64,000 bases of DNA. Origin: JAEZBP01 sp963832725 (GTDB lineage Bacteria; Myxococcota_A; Polyangia; Polyangiales; Sandaracinaceae). Shown one piece after another: positions 47,640 to 56,435 of this stretch. The DNA is taken from the NCBI GenBank assembly GCA_963832725.1, contig CAWHVG010000003.1, positions 2,170,001 through 2,234,000 on the forward strand. Direction: 5' to 3'. Numbering within the stretch: position 1 is the stretch's first letter; each line of letters begins with the position of its first letter. The position numbers were made by a program, and so were the translations under genes. A model generated the notes under the pieces. The model was not told where the DNA came from. It worked only from the letters and a program-made list of their open reading frames with translations, and ran no database searches.

Positions 47640-49316
47640 TCAGAAGCCCGGATCGCGGAGCAGCCCTCGAGCTCGAGGGCGGCGGCGGCGAGCAGCACGG
47701 GGCGCCTCGGCGGGCTGCGCCTGTTCGCGCGTCACCGGGTCGCTGGGCGTGGGCTCGGTCGGCACGGGCTCGGTCGGCATGGCCTCGGTCGGCATGGCCT
47801 CGGTCGGCACGGGCTCGGTCGGCGGCAGCGCAACGGTGTACGCGCCGTCCTGGTCGGCGACGTGGGTCACGCTCCACGCGCGACCGTCGGGCGCCACCAC
47901 CCGGATGGTGTGCGCGCGGTCCTCGCGCGGCAGCATGAGCGGCACCGACGCCGCTCGACCGTCCACCTCCACCCGCGCGCCGTCGGGCAAGTCCGCGAGC
48001 GTGACGTGAACCGGCACCGGAGGCCGTTCCGGCCGGGGCGCGACCCGGATCGTCGGCGGGGGCGGCTCGTCCACCTGGCGCACGCCGAGCGCCACCGCCC
48101 CCAGCGAGGCCAGCACGAGCAGACCGACGGCCGGCACGACCCAGCGGCGTCGCGCCGGCTGCGCGGCGGGGAAGACCGATCGGGTGAGCTCGTGAGAAGG
48201 TGCCTTCGGCGGCAGCATCAAGGGCCGCGCGCCCGAGCTCGAGACCTCCAGATCCTCACCGAGCTCGATCAGCCCCGAGTCGCCCGGCTCGTAGGCGTCT
48301 CCGACCGCTTCGAGCAGCTCTCGAGAGTCGACCGGCGACAGCTCGGATTCCGTCTGCGCCGGCTCGCGCCAGCCCGACGGCGCGCTCTCGAGGGCCGTCG
48401 CCGTCGCCGCCACGGCGCTCAGCAACGCGGCGCGCATCTCCCGCGCGCTCTGGAAGCGATCCTCGGGCTTGCGGCGCAGCGCCTCCATCACGACGTCCGT
48501 GACCGGTCCGGCGAGATCGGGTCGCAGCGAGGTGAGGTCCGGCGGATCGGCCGTCGCGATCTGGATGATCACGTCCCCGACCGCGTCCGAATCGAAAGGG
48601 AGAATGCCGGCGAGCAGCTCGAAGAGCATCACCCCCGCAGTCCACAGATCGGAGCGGAAGTCGATGCTCGACAGCCCGCGCGCCTGCTCGGGCGACATGT
48701 ACTGCGGCGTGCCCACGATCGCGTTCTCGACCGTCGGCAGCACCGACTCGAGCTCACCGCTCGGATCGATGGCGCGCGAGACGCCGAAGTCGAGCAGCTT
48801 CGGGTACACGCCATCGGCGTCCTGCACCAAGAAGACGTTCTCGGGCTTCAGGTCGCGGTGGACGATGCCGGCGTCGTGTACGGCGGCGAGCCCGGAGAGC
48901 ACGCGCGCCATGATGCGCACCGTCTCGGCCACGCCGAGCGTCGGCCCTTGGCTCATGCGGTGGGCGAGCGTCTCGCCGACGAGCAGCTCCATCACCATGA
49001 ATGGCCGGCCGTCCTCGTCGGTGCCGAAGTCGACGATGTCCACCACGTTGCGGTGACGCACCGCCGCCGCCACCCGCGCCTCGCGGAGGAAGCGAGCGCG
49101 CATCTTCTCCGTGTTGCGGCCCGCGATCTCGATGAACTTCACGGCCACGGCGCGGTTGAGCGCGAGGTGCGTGGCCTCCCAGATGGTGGCCATGCCGCCG
49201 CTACCGACGGCGCGCTCGAGCCGGTAGCGGCCCGCGATCACCGTGCCCGGACCGACCTCGCCGGCGCCGCTCGAAGGCGCCGCGGCCGCGCCCGAGCTAT
49301 GTGCGGGTCGACCCAT
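47640..49316 (-). CDS. Serine/threonine protein kinase, transmembrane
   Basis: The protein has 558 residues, intact. Kinase domain about 28-295: VGSGGMATIWEA, AVKFIE (Lys60), VMELLVGETLAHRM, IVHRDLKPENVFL, LLDFGVSRA, GTPQYMSPEQARG, DLWTAGVMLFELLAG. A Glu/Ser-rich juxtamembrane segment and one helix (WVVPAVGLLVLASLGAVAL) follow, then a PEGA-like extracytoplasmic domain (VHVTLADLPDGARVEVDGR) and a Pro/Thr tail with repeats of MPTE/VPTE from 15-base tandem units. Same architecture as the kinase at 41254, so the two bracket the coupled gene chain. Confidence 0.94.
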   Translation of the reverse strand: MGRPAHSSGAAAAPSSGAGEVGPGTVIAGRYRLERAVGSGGMATIWEATHLALNRAVAVKFIEIAGRNTEKMRARFLREARVAAAVRHRNVVDIVDFGTDEDGRPFMVMELLVGETLAHRMSQGPTLGVAETVRIMARVLSGLAAVHDAGIVHRDLKPENVFLVQDADGVYPKLLDFGVSRAIDPSGELESVLPTVENAIVGTPQYMSPEQARGLSSIDFRSDLWTAGVMLFELLAGILPFDSDAVGDVIIQIATADPPDLTSLRPDLAGPVTDVVMEALRRKPEDRFQSAREMRAALLSAVAATATALESAPSGWREPAQTESELSPVDSRELLEAVGDAYEPGDSGLIELGEDLEVSSSGARPLMLPPKAPSHELTRSVFPAAQPARRRWVVPAVGLLVLASLGAVALGVRQVDEPPPPTIRVAPRPERPPVPVHVTLADLPDGARVEVDGRAASVPLMLPREDRAHTIRVVAPDGRAWSVTHVADQDGAYTVALPPTEPVPTEAMPTEAMPTEPVPTEPTPSDPVTREQAQPAEAPRAARRRRPRARGLLRDPGF

Positions 49317-49609
49317 CCGTTACACGAAACGATACAGCGTTCGCGGCCATCCGACAGCTTCGTATACGAGGGCCGACCCTGCGTCGAGACGCCGGAACGA
49401 GAGGCACGTCGGCACCGAGGCGGGGCGCCCCGTCCCCCGCGAGGGCTCTGGTGAACCCGGAGGCGAGGTTCCCCGAGGTTCCTGCGATGCATGTCGAGCC
49501 TGGACCGCCCGAGAGCGGACGCTGCAAGCCGAGGTACGCCTCACCGTCTGGAGAGCGACGTCGCTTCGGCGAGGCGGCGCGGAGCCCATTCGCCCGCGCC
49601 GCCCCACCC

Positions 49610-50635
49610 TCACCAGCGTCCCTGGATCCGCTGGATGAACTCGTAGGGGTAGCCGAGCGGCGGCGCGCTCACCTCGTTCAAACGCGCGACGGCCTCGGCC
49701 GGGAGCTCGAGCTCGCCGGCCTTGGCGTTGTCCTCGAGCTGCGCCAGCGTGCGGGCACCGAAGATGACGCTGCTGACCGTGGGCCGCGTGAGCAGCCAGG
49801 CCAGCGCGACCTGGGCCGGCGAGGCGCCGACCTCTTCGGCCACCCCGCCGAGCACCTCGATGATCTTCCAGTTCCGGTCCTGGTCGTAGCGCGCCAGCGA
49901 GTCCTGCCACTTGGCCAGGCGAGAGCCCTCCGGCGGCGGCTGGTCGCGGCGGTACTTCCCGCTCAGGAACCCGCCCGCCAGCGGCGACCAGGGCAGGACG
50001 CCGAGACCGTGACGCGCGCAGGCCGGGACGTGCTCGCGCTCGAGATCGCGGACGACCAACGAGTACTGCGCCTGCAGGCTGACGAAGCGCGTCAGGTGCT
50101 GCGTCGCGCTGGTCCAGAGGCTCTCGACCAGATGATACGCGGCGTAGTTGCTGCAGCCGACGTAGAGCACCTTGCCCTGCCGTACGAGGTCGTCGAGCGC
50201 CCGCAGGAGCTCGTCTTCCGGCACGTCGAGGTCCTGCATGTGGATCTGGTAGAGATCGATGCGGTCGGTCTTCAGCCGCCGCAGGGAGGCCTCGGCCGCG
50301 CGCATGATCCGGTAGCGGGACGCGCCGGTGCCGTTGGGGCCGGGGCCCATGCGGAAGCGGAACTTGGTCGCGAGCACGATGTCGTCGCGCCGCTTCTCCT
50401 TTTCGAGCCAGTCGCCGATGACCCGCTCGCTGAGGCCGTCCTGGCCGTACACGTCGGCCGTGTCGATGAAGTCGATCCCGAGCTCGAGCGCTCGGTTCAG
50501 GATCGCGTGCGCCGTCGCGGCATCGGAGCCGACCTGGTGCATGAAGGACTTCTCGTTCGCCTCGCCGAAGGTCATGGCGCCGAGGCAGAGGGGCGAGACC
50601 TTCAGACCGCTCCGTCCGAGCTGTCGATGTTCCAT
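49610..50635 (-). CDS. Aldo/keto reductase
   Basis: The protein has 341 residues. ATG 50635 has GGAAGG at good spacing. Complete AKR barrel: MEHRQLGRSGLKVSPLCLG, the catalytic region GIDFIDTADVYG (Asp, Tyr), LATKFRFRMG (Lys), DRIDLYQIHMQD (His), YVGCSNYAAYHL and the cofactor loop VIFGARTLAQLEDN. It resembles the YakC/Tas-like NADPH-dependent group. Substrate unknown. Divergent from the small lipoprotein. Confidence 0.93.
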   Translation of the reverse strand: MEHRQLGRSGLKVSPLCLGAMTFGEANEKSFMHQVGSDAATAHAILNRALELGIDFIDTADVYGQDGLSERVIGDWLEKEKRRDDIVLATKFRFRMGPGPNGTGASRYRIMRAAEASLRRLKTDRIDLYQIHMQDLDVPEDELLRALDDLVRQGKVLYVGCSNYAAYHLVESLWTSATQHLTRFVSLQAQYSLVVRDLEREHVPACARHGLGVLPWSPLAGGFLSGKYRRDQPPPEGSRLAKWQDSLARYDQDRNWKIIEVLGGVAEEVGASPAQVALAWLLTRPTVSSVIFGARTLAQLEDNAKAGELELPAEAVARLNEVSAPPLGYPYEFIQRIQGRW

Positions 50636-50695
50636 TCGTGTTCCTTCCGTGGGTGTGCGCTTGCAGTCCATCGCGGAGAAGCCATACCGCGAGCC

Positions 50696-51268
50696 ATGGT
50701 TCGTCGCGGGGATCGCAGCGGAGGTGCAGGGCGGGCGTTGACTTGGGGCATCGCCACGCTTTCGGCAATGGTCGCCGCGTGTTCCGTCGACAATCCGTCC
50801 TCGTTGCGCGACACGACGGGGGTGGAGGTCACGTGGAGCTGCGACCAGGGCCGCTGCACGACGACCGAGGAGCCCGGCAACCCTCCCATCCCCGCGGATT
50901 GCGGCGACGGAACCCTGCGGCTGGTCGGCGCCGGCGGGCTCGCGCTCCTCTGCGAGGTGACGCCCGTCGATACGGGCCCCGTCATCCACGAGCGCACCTG
51001 CCGGCCCCTGGCGTGCGGCGCCGACACGGACTGCCCGCAGTGGTCGGAGCGCGCCTACGCGTGCGTGAACGACATCTGTCAATCGCGCGACCCCATGGCG
51101 CTCGACCCCGTCGACTTCACCGCGCTCTGCCTCTACGACGTGCCGCAGCCGGACACCTGCGCCGCGCTCGACACCGACCCGACGATCCTGGAGCGGATGG
51201 CTCTGGTCGACGCGGCCTGCCCCGACGGCGTCTGCGGCAGCGTGCCGAGCGTCTGCTTGATGCCCTGA
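50696..51268 (+). CDS. Cys-rich lipoprotein
   Basis: 190 residues from ATG 50696; a TTG at 50738 is an alternative that gives a tighter signal. Lipoprotein signal ends SAMVAAC. The mature part has about 16 cysteines (TWSCDQGRC, CRPLACGADTDCPQW, CVNDICQS, CPDGVCGSVPSVC), a common exported-protein style in this window. No domain recognised. The frame is open far upstream, but that part shadows the aldo/keto reductase. Confidence 0.65.
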   Translation: MVRRGDRSGGAGRALTWGIATLSAMVAACSVDNPSSLRDTTGVEVTWSCDQGRCTTTEEPGNPPIPADCGDGTLRLVGAGGLALLCEVTPVDTGPVIHERTCRPLACGADTDCPQWSERAYACVNDICQSRDPMALDPVDFTALCLYDVPQPDTCAALDTDPTILERMALVDAACPDGVCGSVPSVCLMP

Positions 51269-51327
51269 CGCGGCGACGGGCGAGCGCTACGGGGACGCGG
51301 CGCGCGGCGGTGCTATGTACCTGGCGA

Positions 51328-52222
51328 ATGGGCTCGCACGATCCCTCCATCCCGTCCCTCTTCGCCCCCTTTCAGGCCGTCGCCGCCACGCTGATCGGCC
51401 TCTCCGTCGGCGTGTTCGCGCTGGTGCGCGACGGCACGCTCTCTATCGCGGCGCTCGCGACGGTGGCGGTGGCCGTCCCTGCTCTATCTGGTGTGGATCC
51501 GCCGCGACCTCCGAAGGCGCCGGCTGGCGAGCGCGCCCTTCCCCACCGCCTGGCGCAAAGCCCTCGAAGACGACGTCGGCTTCTACCGCGACCTGAGCTC
51601 CGATGCGCGGCGCCGCTTCGAGCGGGAGGTGCGCTTCTTCCTCGACGAGCAGACCATCGTCGGCCCGCGCGAGGCCGACGTGGTGGACGAGCTGAAGGTG
51701 CTGGTCGCCGCCAGCGCCGTGGCCATCGTCTTCGGGCGGGTCGGCTATCGCTACCCGAGACTGCGCGACATCATCGTCTACGAGGGCGCGTTCGACGAAG
51801 ACTACGAGGTCCGCTCGGACGGCCACATCCTCGGCATGGTGCACGCCCAGGGGCCGATCATCTTCTCGGCGCGCAGCCTCCGCGCGGGCTTCCGCGGCGA
51901 GCACGACGGGCAGAACGTCGGCTACCACGAGTTCGCGCACGTGCTCGACTTCGAAGAGGGCGCCAGCGACGGCATCCCCTCGACGATGCCGTGGCGCGAC
52001 GTGCGGCCTTGGGTGGCGCTGATCCACGGCGAGATCAAAAAGGTGAAGGCGCACCACTCGCTCCTGCGCGAGTACGCCGCCGAGAACGACGCCGAGTTCT
52101 TCGCCGTGGCCACGGAGATGTTCTTCGAGCGCGGCGCGCAGCTGAAGAAGAAACACCCCAAGCTCTACCGGCTCCTGGAAGAAGCGTACGGACAGGATCC
52201 CGCGCACGACCACGACGGCTGA
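51328..52222 (+). CDS. MtfA-like (M90) zinc peptidase with membrane anchor (one frame shift)
   Basis: About 297 residues with one extra base near 51480. Two hydrophobic segments (AVAATLIGLSVGVFALV and a second to about residue 52) precede the soluble part. The family blocks AFPTAWRKALEDDVGFYRDL-like and FLDEQTIVG are followed by the zinc site YHEFAHVLDFEEGASDG (HEFAH about 200-204), then the Glu ligand region NDAEFFAVATEMFFE. In E. coli MtfA links to glucose-PTS control; that role is not implied here. The N-terminal membrane part is longer than in MtfA. Confidence 0.88.
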
Positions 52223-52299
52223 CGGCCCCCGCGCGTCGGGCGCCCTCGTTCACCGGACCCTCACTGGAAACGGACCGAAACCCGGGGTACATCCTTGCC

Positions 52300-53250
52300 G
52301 TGCGACAGGCGTTTCTCGGGCACTTCTGGACCGTCGGACCCCACCTCGCGCACAGCTTGCGGCCGACGCCGCTGCCGCGCGACGAGCCGTGGGACGCGAT
52401 GGTCGACGACGAGGCCTTCGGCCCCTTGCGCCTCACCGGCTGGCTGCGCCACGGCCCATCGGACGACACGCTCGTCGTCATCATCCACGGCCTCGGCGGC
52501 AGCGTGGACAGCAGCTACGTCGTGCGCTCGGCCAAGGCCATGGACGACGCCGGCCTCTCGTACCTGCGGCTGAACCTCCGCGGGGCGGATCGCAGCGGCG
52601 AGGACCTCTACCACGCCGGGCTGTCGGACGATCTGCGGGCGGCCTTGGCCAGCCCCGCGCTGGCTCACTTCTCTCGCGTGCACATCGTCGGCTTCTCGAT
52701 GGGCGGGCACGTCGCGCTGCGCTGGGCGGCGGAGCCGGGACGCGACCCGCGGGTGCGCTCCGTCGTCGCCGTGTGTGCCCCGCTCGACCTCGCGTTCGGC
52801 GCGCGCTCCATCCAGCGGCCGATGGGCCTGCCCTACCAGTGGCACGTCCTGCGCGGGCTCAAGGAGATGTACCAAGCCGCCGCGCCGCGCCGCCCGATGC
52901 CGATTGCCCTCGACGAGGCCATGGCGCTGAAGACCATCCTCGAGTGGGACGAGCGCATCGTCGCGCCGCGCTTCGGGTTCGCGAGCCGCGACGCCTACTA
53001 CGAAGAGACCAGCGCCGGCCCGATCCTCTCCGAGCTCGACCTGCCGACCCTCTTCGTCGCGGCCGAGGCCGACCCCATGGTGACGGCCGAGCAACTCCGC
53101 CCGTGGCTGGCGGACGCCTCGGACGCCGTCCAAGTCGCCTGGACCGCCCGCGGCGGCCACGTCGGCTTCCCGGACGACCTCGACCTCGGCCTCGGCGACG
53201 TCGGCGCGCTGGACAGCCAAATCGCGAGCTGGATCCGCCGCAGGCGCTGA
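52300..53250 (+). CDS. Alpha/beta hydrolase, YheT-like
   Basis: The protein has 316 residues from GTG 52300, as no ATG is suitably placed. The family order is clear: PHLAHSLRPTPLPRDEPWDAM, oxyanion loop VVIIHGLGGSVDSSYV, NLRGADRSG, nucleophile elbow IVGFSMGGHVAL (Ser133), SVVAVCAPLDL, ASRDAYYEETS, acid residue region LFVAAEADPMV and catalytic His in RGGHVGFPDD. This matches the AB-hydrolase_4/YheT group (esterase-type, cytoplasmic). Substrate unknown. Confidence 0.9.
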   Translation: MRQAFLGHFWTVGPHLAHSLRPTPLPRDEPWDAMVDDEAFGPLRLTGWLRHGPSDDTLVVIIHGLGGSVDSSYVVRSAKAMDDAGLSYLRLNLRGADRSGEDLYHAGLSDDLRAALASPALAHFSRVHIVGFSMGGHVALRWAAEPGRDPRVRSVVAVCAPLDLAFGARSIQRPMGLPYQWHVLRGLKEMYQAAAPRRPMPIALDEAMALKTILEWDERIVAPRFGFASRDAYYEETSAGPILSELDLPTLFVAAEADPMVTAEQLRPWLADASDAVQVAWTARGGHVGFPDDLDLGLGDVGALDSQIASWIRRRR

Positions 53251-53285
53251 GCGCGGCCCCCGACACCTCGTGCTCGGGTCGCACG

Positions 53286-53930
53286 TCGACCTCACGAGCA
53301 TCCGCGTATCACCAAACAGGGATATCCGGCGGGCGTCCGAGGCATCCCGAGGGATGCTGACGGCGTCGAATGCCGGCGCGCCGAGATGCCCGGACATACT
53401 CCCGCCACGGAATGCCGGCGCATCGAAGTGCCCCGGGGCTGCTCCGGCCGTCGACCCGCGACGCATCGAGACACCCCGAGGATGCTCACGCCGTCGAACG
53501 GTGACGCATCGAGATGCCCCGGGGCTGCTCACGCCGTCGACCGGTGACGCCTTCGAGAACGCCTCGGGGCTGCTCACGACGTCGAACCGGTGACGCATCG
53601 AGACCGATGCCTCGGGGCTGCTCACGACGTCGAACGCCGACGCATCGAGGTGCCCCGAGGCTGCCCGGGGCGTCGAACGCTGACGCATCGGGCACCCCGG
53701 AGCTGCTCCGGCCGTCGACCGGTGACGCATCGAGACACCCCGGAACTGCTCCGGCCGTCGACCGGTGACGCACCGAGACAGCCCGAGGCTGCTCACAGCG
53801 TCGCCCGGTGACACATCGAGCATCCCCAGAGATGCTCGCGCCATCGACCGGCAACGTATCCGAGCATCCCCGAGGATGCTCACGCCATCGACCGGCAACG
53901 CATCGAGGCGGCCGGACGATCCCGCGGGAC
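53286..53930. repeat. 43-bp tandem repeat array with palindromic units
   Basis: About 14 contiguous units of 42-47 bases, mostly exactly 43. Starts of the GACGCATCGAG-like phase mark can be placed near 53332, 53374, 53417, 53461, 53504, 53547, 53593, 53640, 53683, 53725, 53768, 53811, 53854 and 53898. Many units contain a hairpin such as GAGCATCC-CCGA-GGATGCTC and a second palindromic stretch CGTCGACCGGTGACG. With period 43 the frame rotates, so it is not coding. It fills the space between convergent genes. Confidence 0.85.
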
Positions 53931-53948
53931 TCGACGTCCTGAATTGAC

Positions 53949-53982
53949 GAAGGCCGCGCCCGGTAATGGACGCGGCCTTCTT
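53949..53982. terminator. Hairpin terminator
   Basis: Perfect ten-base stem GAAGGCCGCG / CGCGGCCTTC with a twelve-base loop, TT following on the plus side and TC-rich on the other. It lies just past the stop of the minus-strand lipoprotein gene at 54026 and beyond the 43-bp array. Confidence 0.7.
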
Positions 53983-54025
53983 GGAGTCGGAGGTGCCCCG
54001 CGCGGCGGGGTCCTCGATCACACGG

Positions 54026-55893
54026 TCACGGCGTGTTGGTGGTGCCCGGCGTGGGCGGCATGAGGACCTGGAAGTCCGCTGCGCCGTCGTCGGTATCGTG
54101 GCCGTCCGGCACGCGGCCCAGCGACTCCTCCACGGTGCCGGAGTCGCTTCCGATGTTGCCCTCGAACGAGTAGGTCAGGTCTGCACCACCGCCCGTCGGC
54201 GTAAAAGTGAACGTGACCGGATCACCGCCGTAGAACGCGCTGTCCTGCTTGGCGCCGGTCGTCTCGTCGATGAGGAGAAGACCGGTAGCGCCGTTGTGGA
54301 GGTTGTCGCTCCCATCCACCGTCGGCACTCCGGAAGGAATGACGGTACCGAGTCCGCCGGATGAAGGGGTGACGGACCACCAAAAACCCGCCAGGAGCGA
54401 CCTCGGAGACGGCCCCGGCCGAGGTCATCGCCGTGGACAGCGTCGCTCGCGCGTACTCGGAAGACGAGCTTCCGCTCACGAAGATGAGGACCAGATTGTT
54501 CAGGCTGATCGGGTTCGCGCCGCCGTTGTAGATCTCGCACGAACTCCGTGGTGTCGGTACTGGGCTGGTTGGCGTCGACCTCGTTGATGACCAGATGCGG
54601 GTGGTAGCCCGTGAAGGTGGCCGTGTTCATGGTCGAGTCCACGCCCTGGCCGAGGTAGTCCATCACCGTGGCGGCCACCGTGACGGTGTACTCGGTGCCG
54701 GTCGTCTGCATCGCCGTGGTGAGGGCGACGTTGTGGCCGACCACGGACGCCGCGGTCACGCCGAGCATCACAGTGCTGCCATCGGTGGGACTCGTGAACT
54801 CGATGGTGAACTGGCTGCCGTCCCCCATGACGGTGGCCGGGTCGATATCCTCGCTGAACGCGACGGTCGCGGTGACCTCGTTGTCGCCGCTCGCACCGGT
54901 CACGACCGGGGCCGGGCAGGAGTCCACCGTGATGTCCGCAGCGTCGTAGCTGGAGAGCTGCGCCACCGGGTTGAAGCGCCACATCGGGATGTTCGTGACG
55001 GTGACATGGCAGCCCACCACGAGGTGCAACGAGCTCTCGAGCGTCGCGGGGATCCGGAAGCGCAGGTTGCTCTCCGACATGATCGTGGCGGTCTCGACGA
55101 CGGCCGCGACGTGTGCGGTGCCGGCGCCCGCGAAGTCGGCGGCGATCGTGAACGACCCACTGAAGATCTCGCTCTCGTACGTGTCGAGCGCGGAGACGAG
55201 GTCGGCAGGAGTTCCCACATCCTGGGACAGGAAGCTCACGTCGTGACCGCTGCTGTCCACGGACCAGTCGCCGATCATGGTGGCCTCGCGCAGACCGCCC
55301 ACCGAACCGACCTCGGACACGGTGAAGCTCACCACCTGTCCGACCTCGGCCGCCGGGCTGAGGGTGGTGGGGTCCACGGAAACGAAGAGCGCCGGGCCCA
55401 GCAGCTCGGCCTGCACGAAGAAGCCCGCGGTGTCGTCACCGAGGGCCGGCTTCACGTAGGTCACGACCGCCGTGTCGATCGGCAGGGCCGGGTCGACGGT
55501 CCCATCCGCGGCGGCGCGGACGGCCTGAATCTGCGCCGAGGTGGCCGCGCCGCCGCCCACGGGGCCCGCGTCGGTCATCGTGGAGGCGTCGGCGACCGCA
55601 CCGTCGGCGGTGCTGCCGTCGGCGGTGCTGCCGTCGGCGACCGCGCCGTCGGCGATCGCGCCGTCCATCGTCCCGCCGTCGGGCGTCGAGCCGTCCATCG
55701 GGGTGCCGGCGTCGGTGCCGGAGTCGACCGGGCCGGGCCCGCTGTCCGGCATCGGCGTGGTCGCGTCCTGGCCGGGGTTTCCGGCGTCCGTGCCGGTTCG
55801 GTTGTTGTCGCAGCCGGTGAGCGCGAGCAGGACCGTGAGCAGCACGGCGCCTCGCATCCGGCTCTTGTCGAGCGTCGAATTCAAGCTTTCCAT
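54026..55893 (-). CDS. Lipoprotein with Ig-like and lamin-tail domains (two frame shifts)
   Basis: About 621 residues from ATG 55893, which has GGAGG before it; extra bases lie near 54535 and 54370. The lipobox is LLALTGC. An Asp/Gly/Ala repeat linker (DGAIADGAVADGSTADGS) covers about residues 60-110. A beta-rich region follows, then a SbsA/Big-type Ig domain (ATVAFSEDIDPATVMGDGSQF, GTEYTVTVAATVMDYLGQG). The C-terminal lamin-tail domain shows LVINEVDANQPSTDTTEFVE, IYNGGANPISLNNL and GFLVV strands. It is predicted to be a surface protein; lamin-tail domains in bacteria are often adhesive or nuclease-linked. Confidence 0.8.
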
Positions 55894-56260
55894 CTTCCCT
55901 CCAGAGCGGCGGCTCCCCCCACCGCGCTTCGCGGTCGACCCTAGCAGACGGGTACGCCCGCGCACCCGGACGTCCCGACTCGAACGTGTCCGATGTGCGA
56001 CGATTCACGGTCACCGCGGAAGGCGAGACCAATCGCAGCGGGTTTCGCGCCTTTGGACGGCGATAAGCGTGGGGTTTTGCCACGGTCGGACCTCGGGGGC
56101 CGGCAGACCCGTCGAAGTACCGCGAAGGAAGTCGTGGCAACGCGGGCCGGATGCGCGCTCGGACCGGCGAGCGAACGGCGTACGGCATTCGGGAGGGTGA
56201 ACGGACGGACGGGTCGCCCCGCCCGCAAACCGAGGACCGGGCTTCTTCAACCGGACTGCT

Positions 56261-56421
56261 AAGGGCCCGCGAACGGGTAACTCCTGCATTCGGGCGCCAC
56301 TGCATCCTCGCTGGCGGCGTTGCTCCTCCCTCAGATACGTGCGTATCTTCGCTCGTCGCGCCTTGCCAGCGAGGCGCACCAGCGCCCTCGATGCGACGGA
56401 CTTACCCATTCGCGGGCCCTA
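56261..56421 (+). repeat. Dispersed structured repeat, family A, copy 2
   Basis: Outer arms 56261-56280 and 56402-56421 pair almost perfectly (AAGGGCCCGCGAACGGGTAA against TTACCCATTCGCGGGCCCTA). Inner pairs: GGGCGC / GCGCCC, CCTCGCTGGC / GCCAGCGAGG (56306-56315, 56365-56374) and the apical AGATACG-TG-CGTATCT (56333-56348). The core GGCGTTGCTCCTCC and GCGCCTTGCC is shared with 4258-4412. The right arm ends 15 bases before the hydrolase ATG, so it lies in that gene's leader. The remainder of 55894-56435 shows nothing else. Confidence 0.85.
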
Positions 56422-56435
56422 AGCTCCTTCGGCCC

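Noticed and set aside
53286..53930. CRISPR array
   Set aside because: Units are contiguous with mutations spread through the whole unit; there is no constant repeat alternating with unique spacers and no cas gene nearby.
53300..53930. Repeat protein encoded by the 43-bp array
   Set aside because: A 43-base period rotates through all frames, so the open frames arise only from lack of stop codons in GC-rich sequence.
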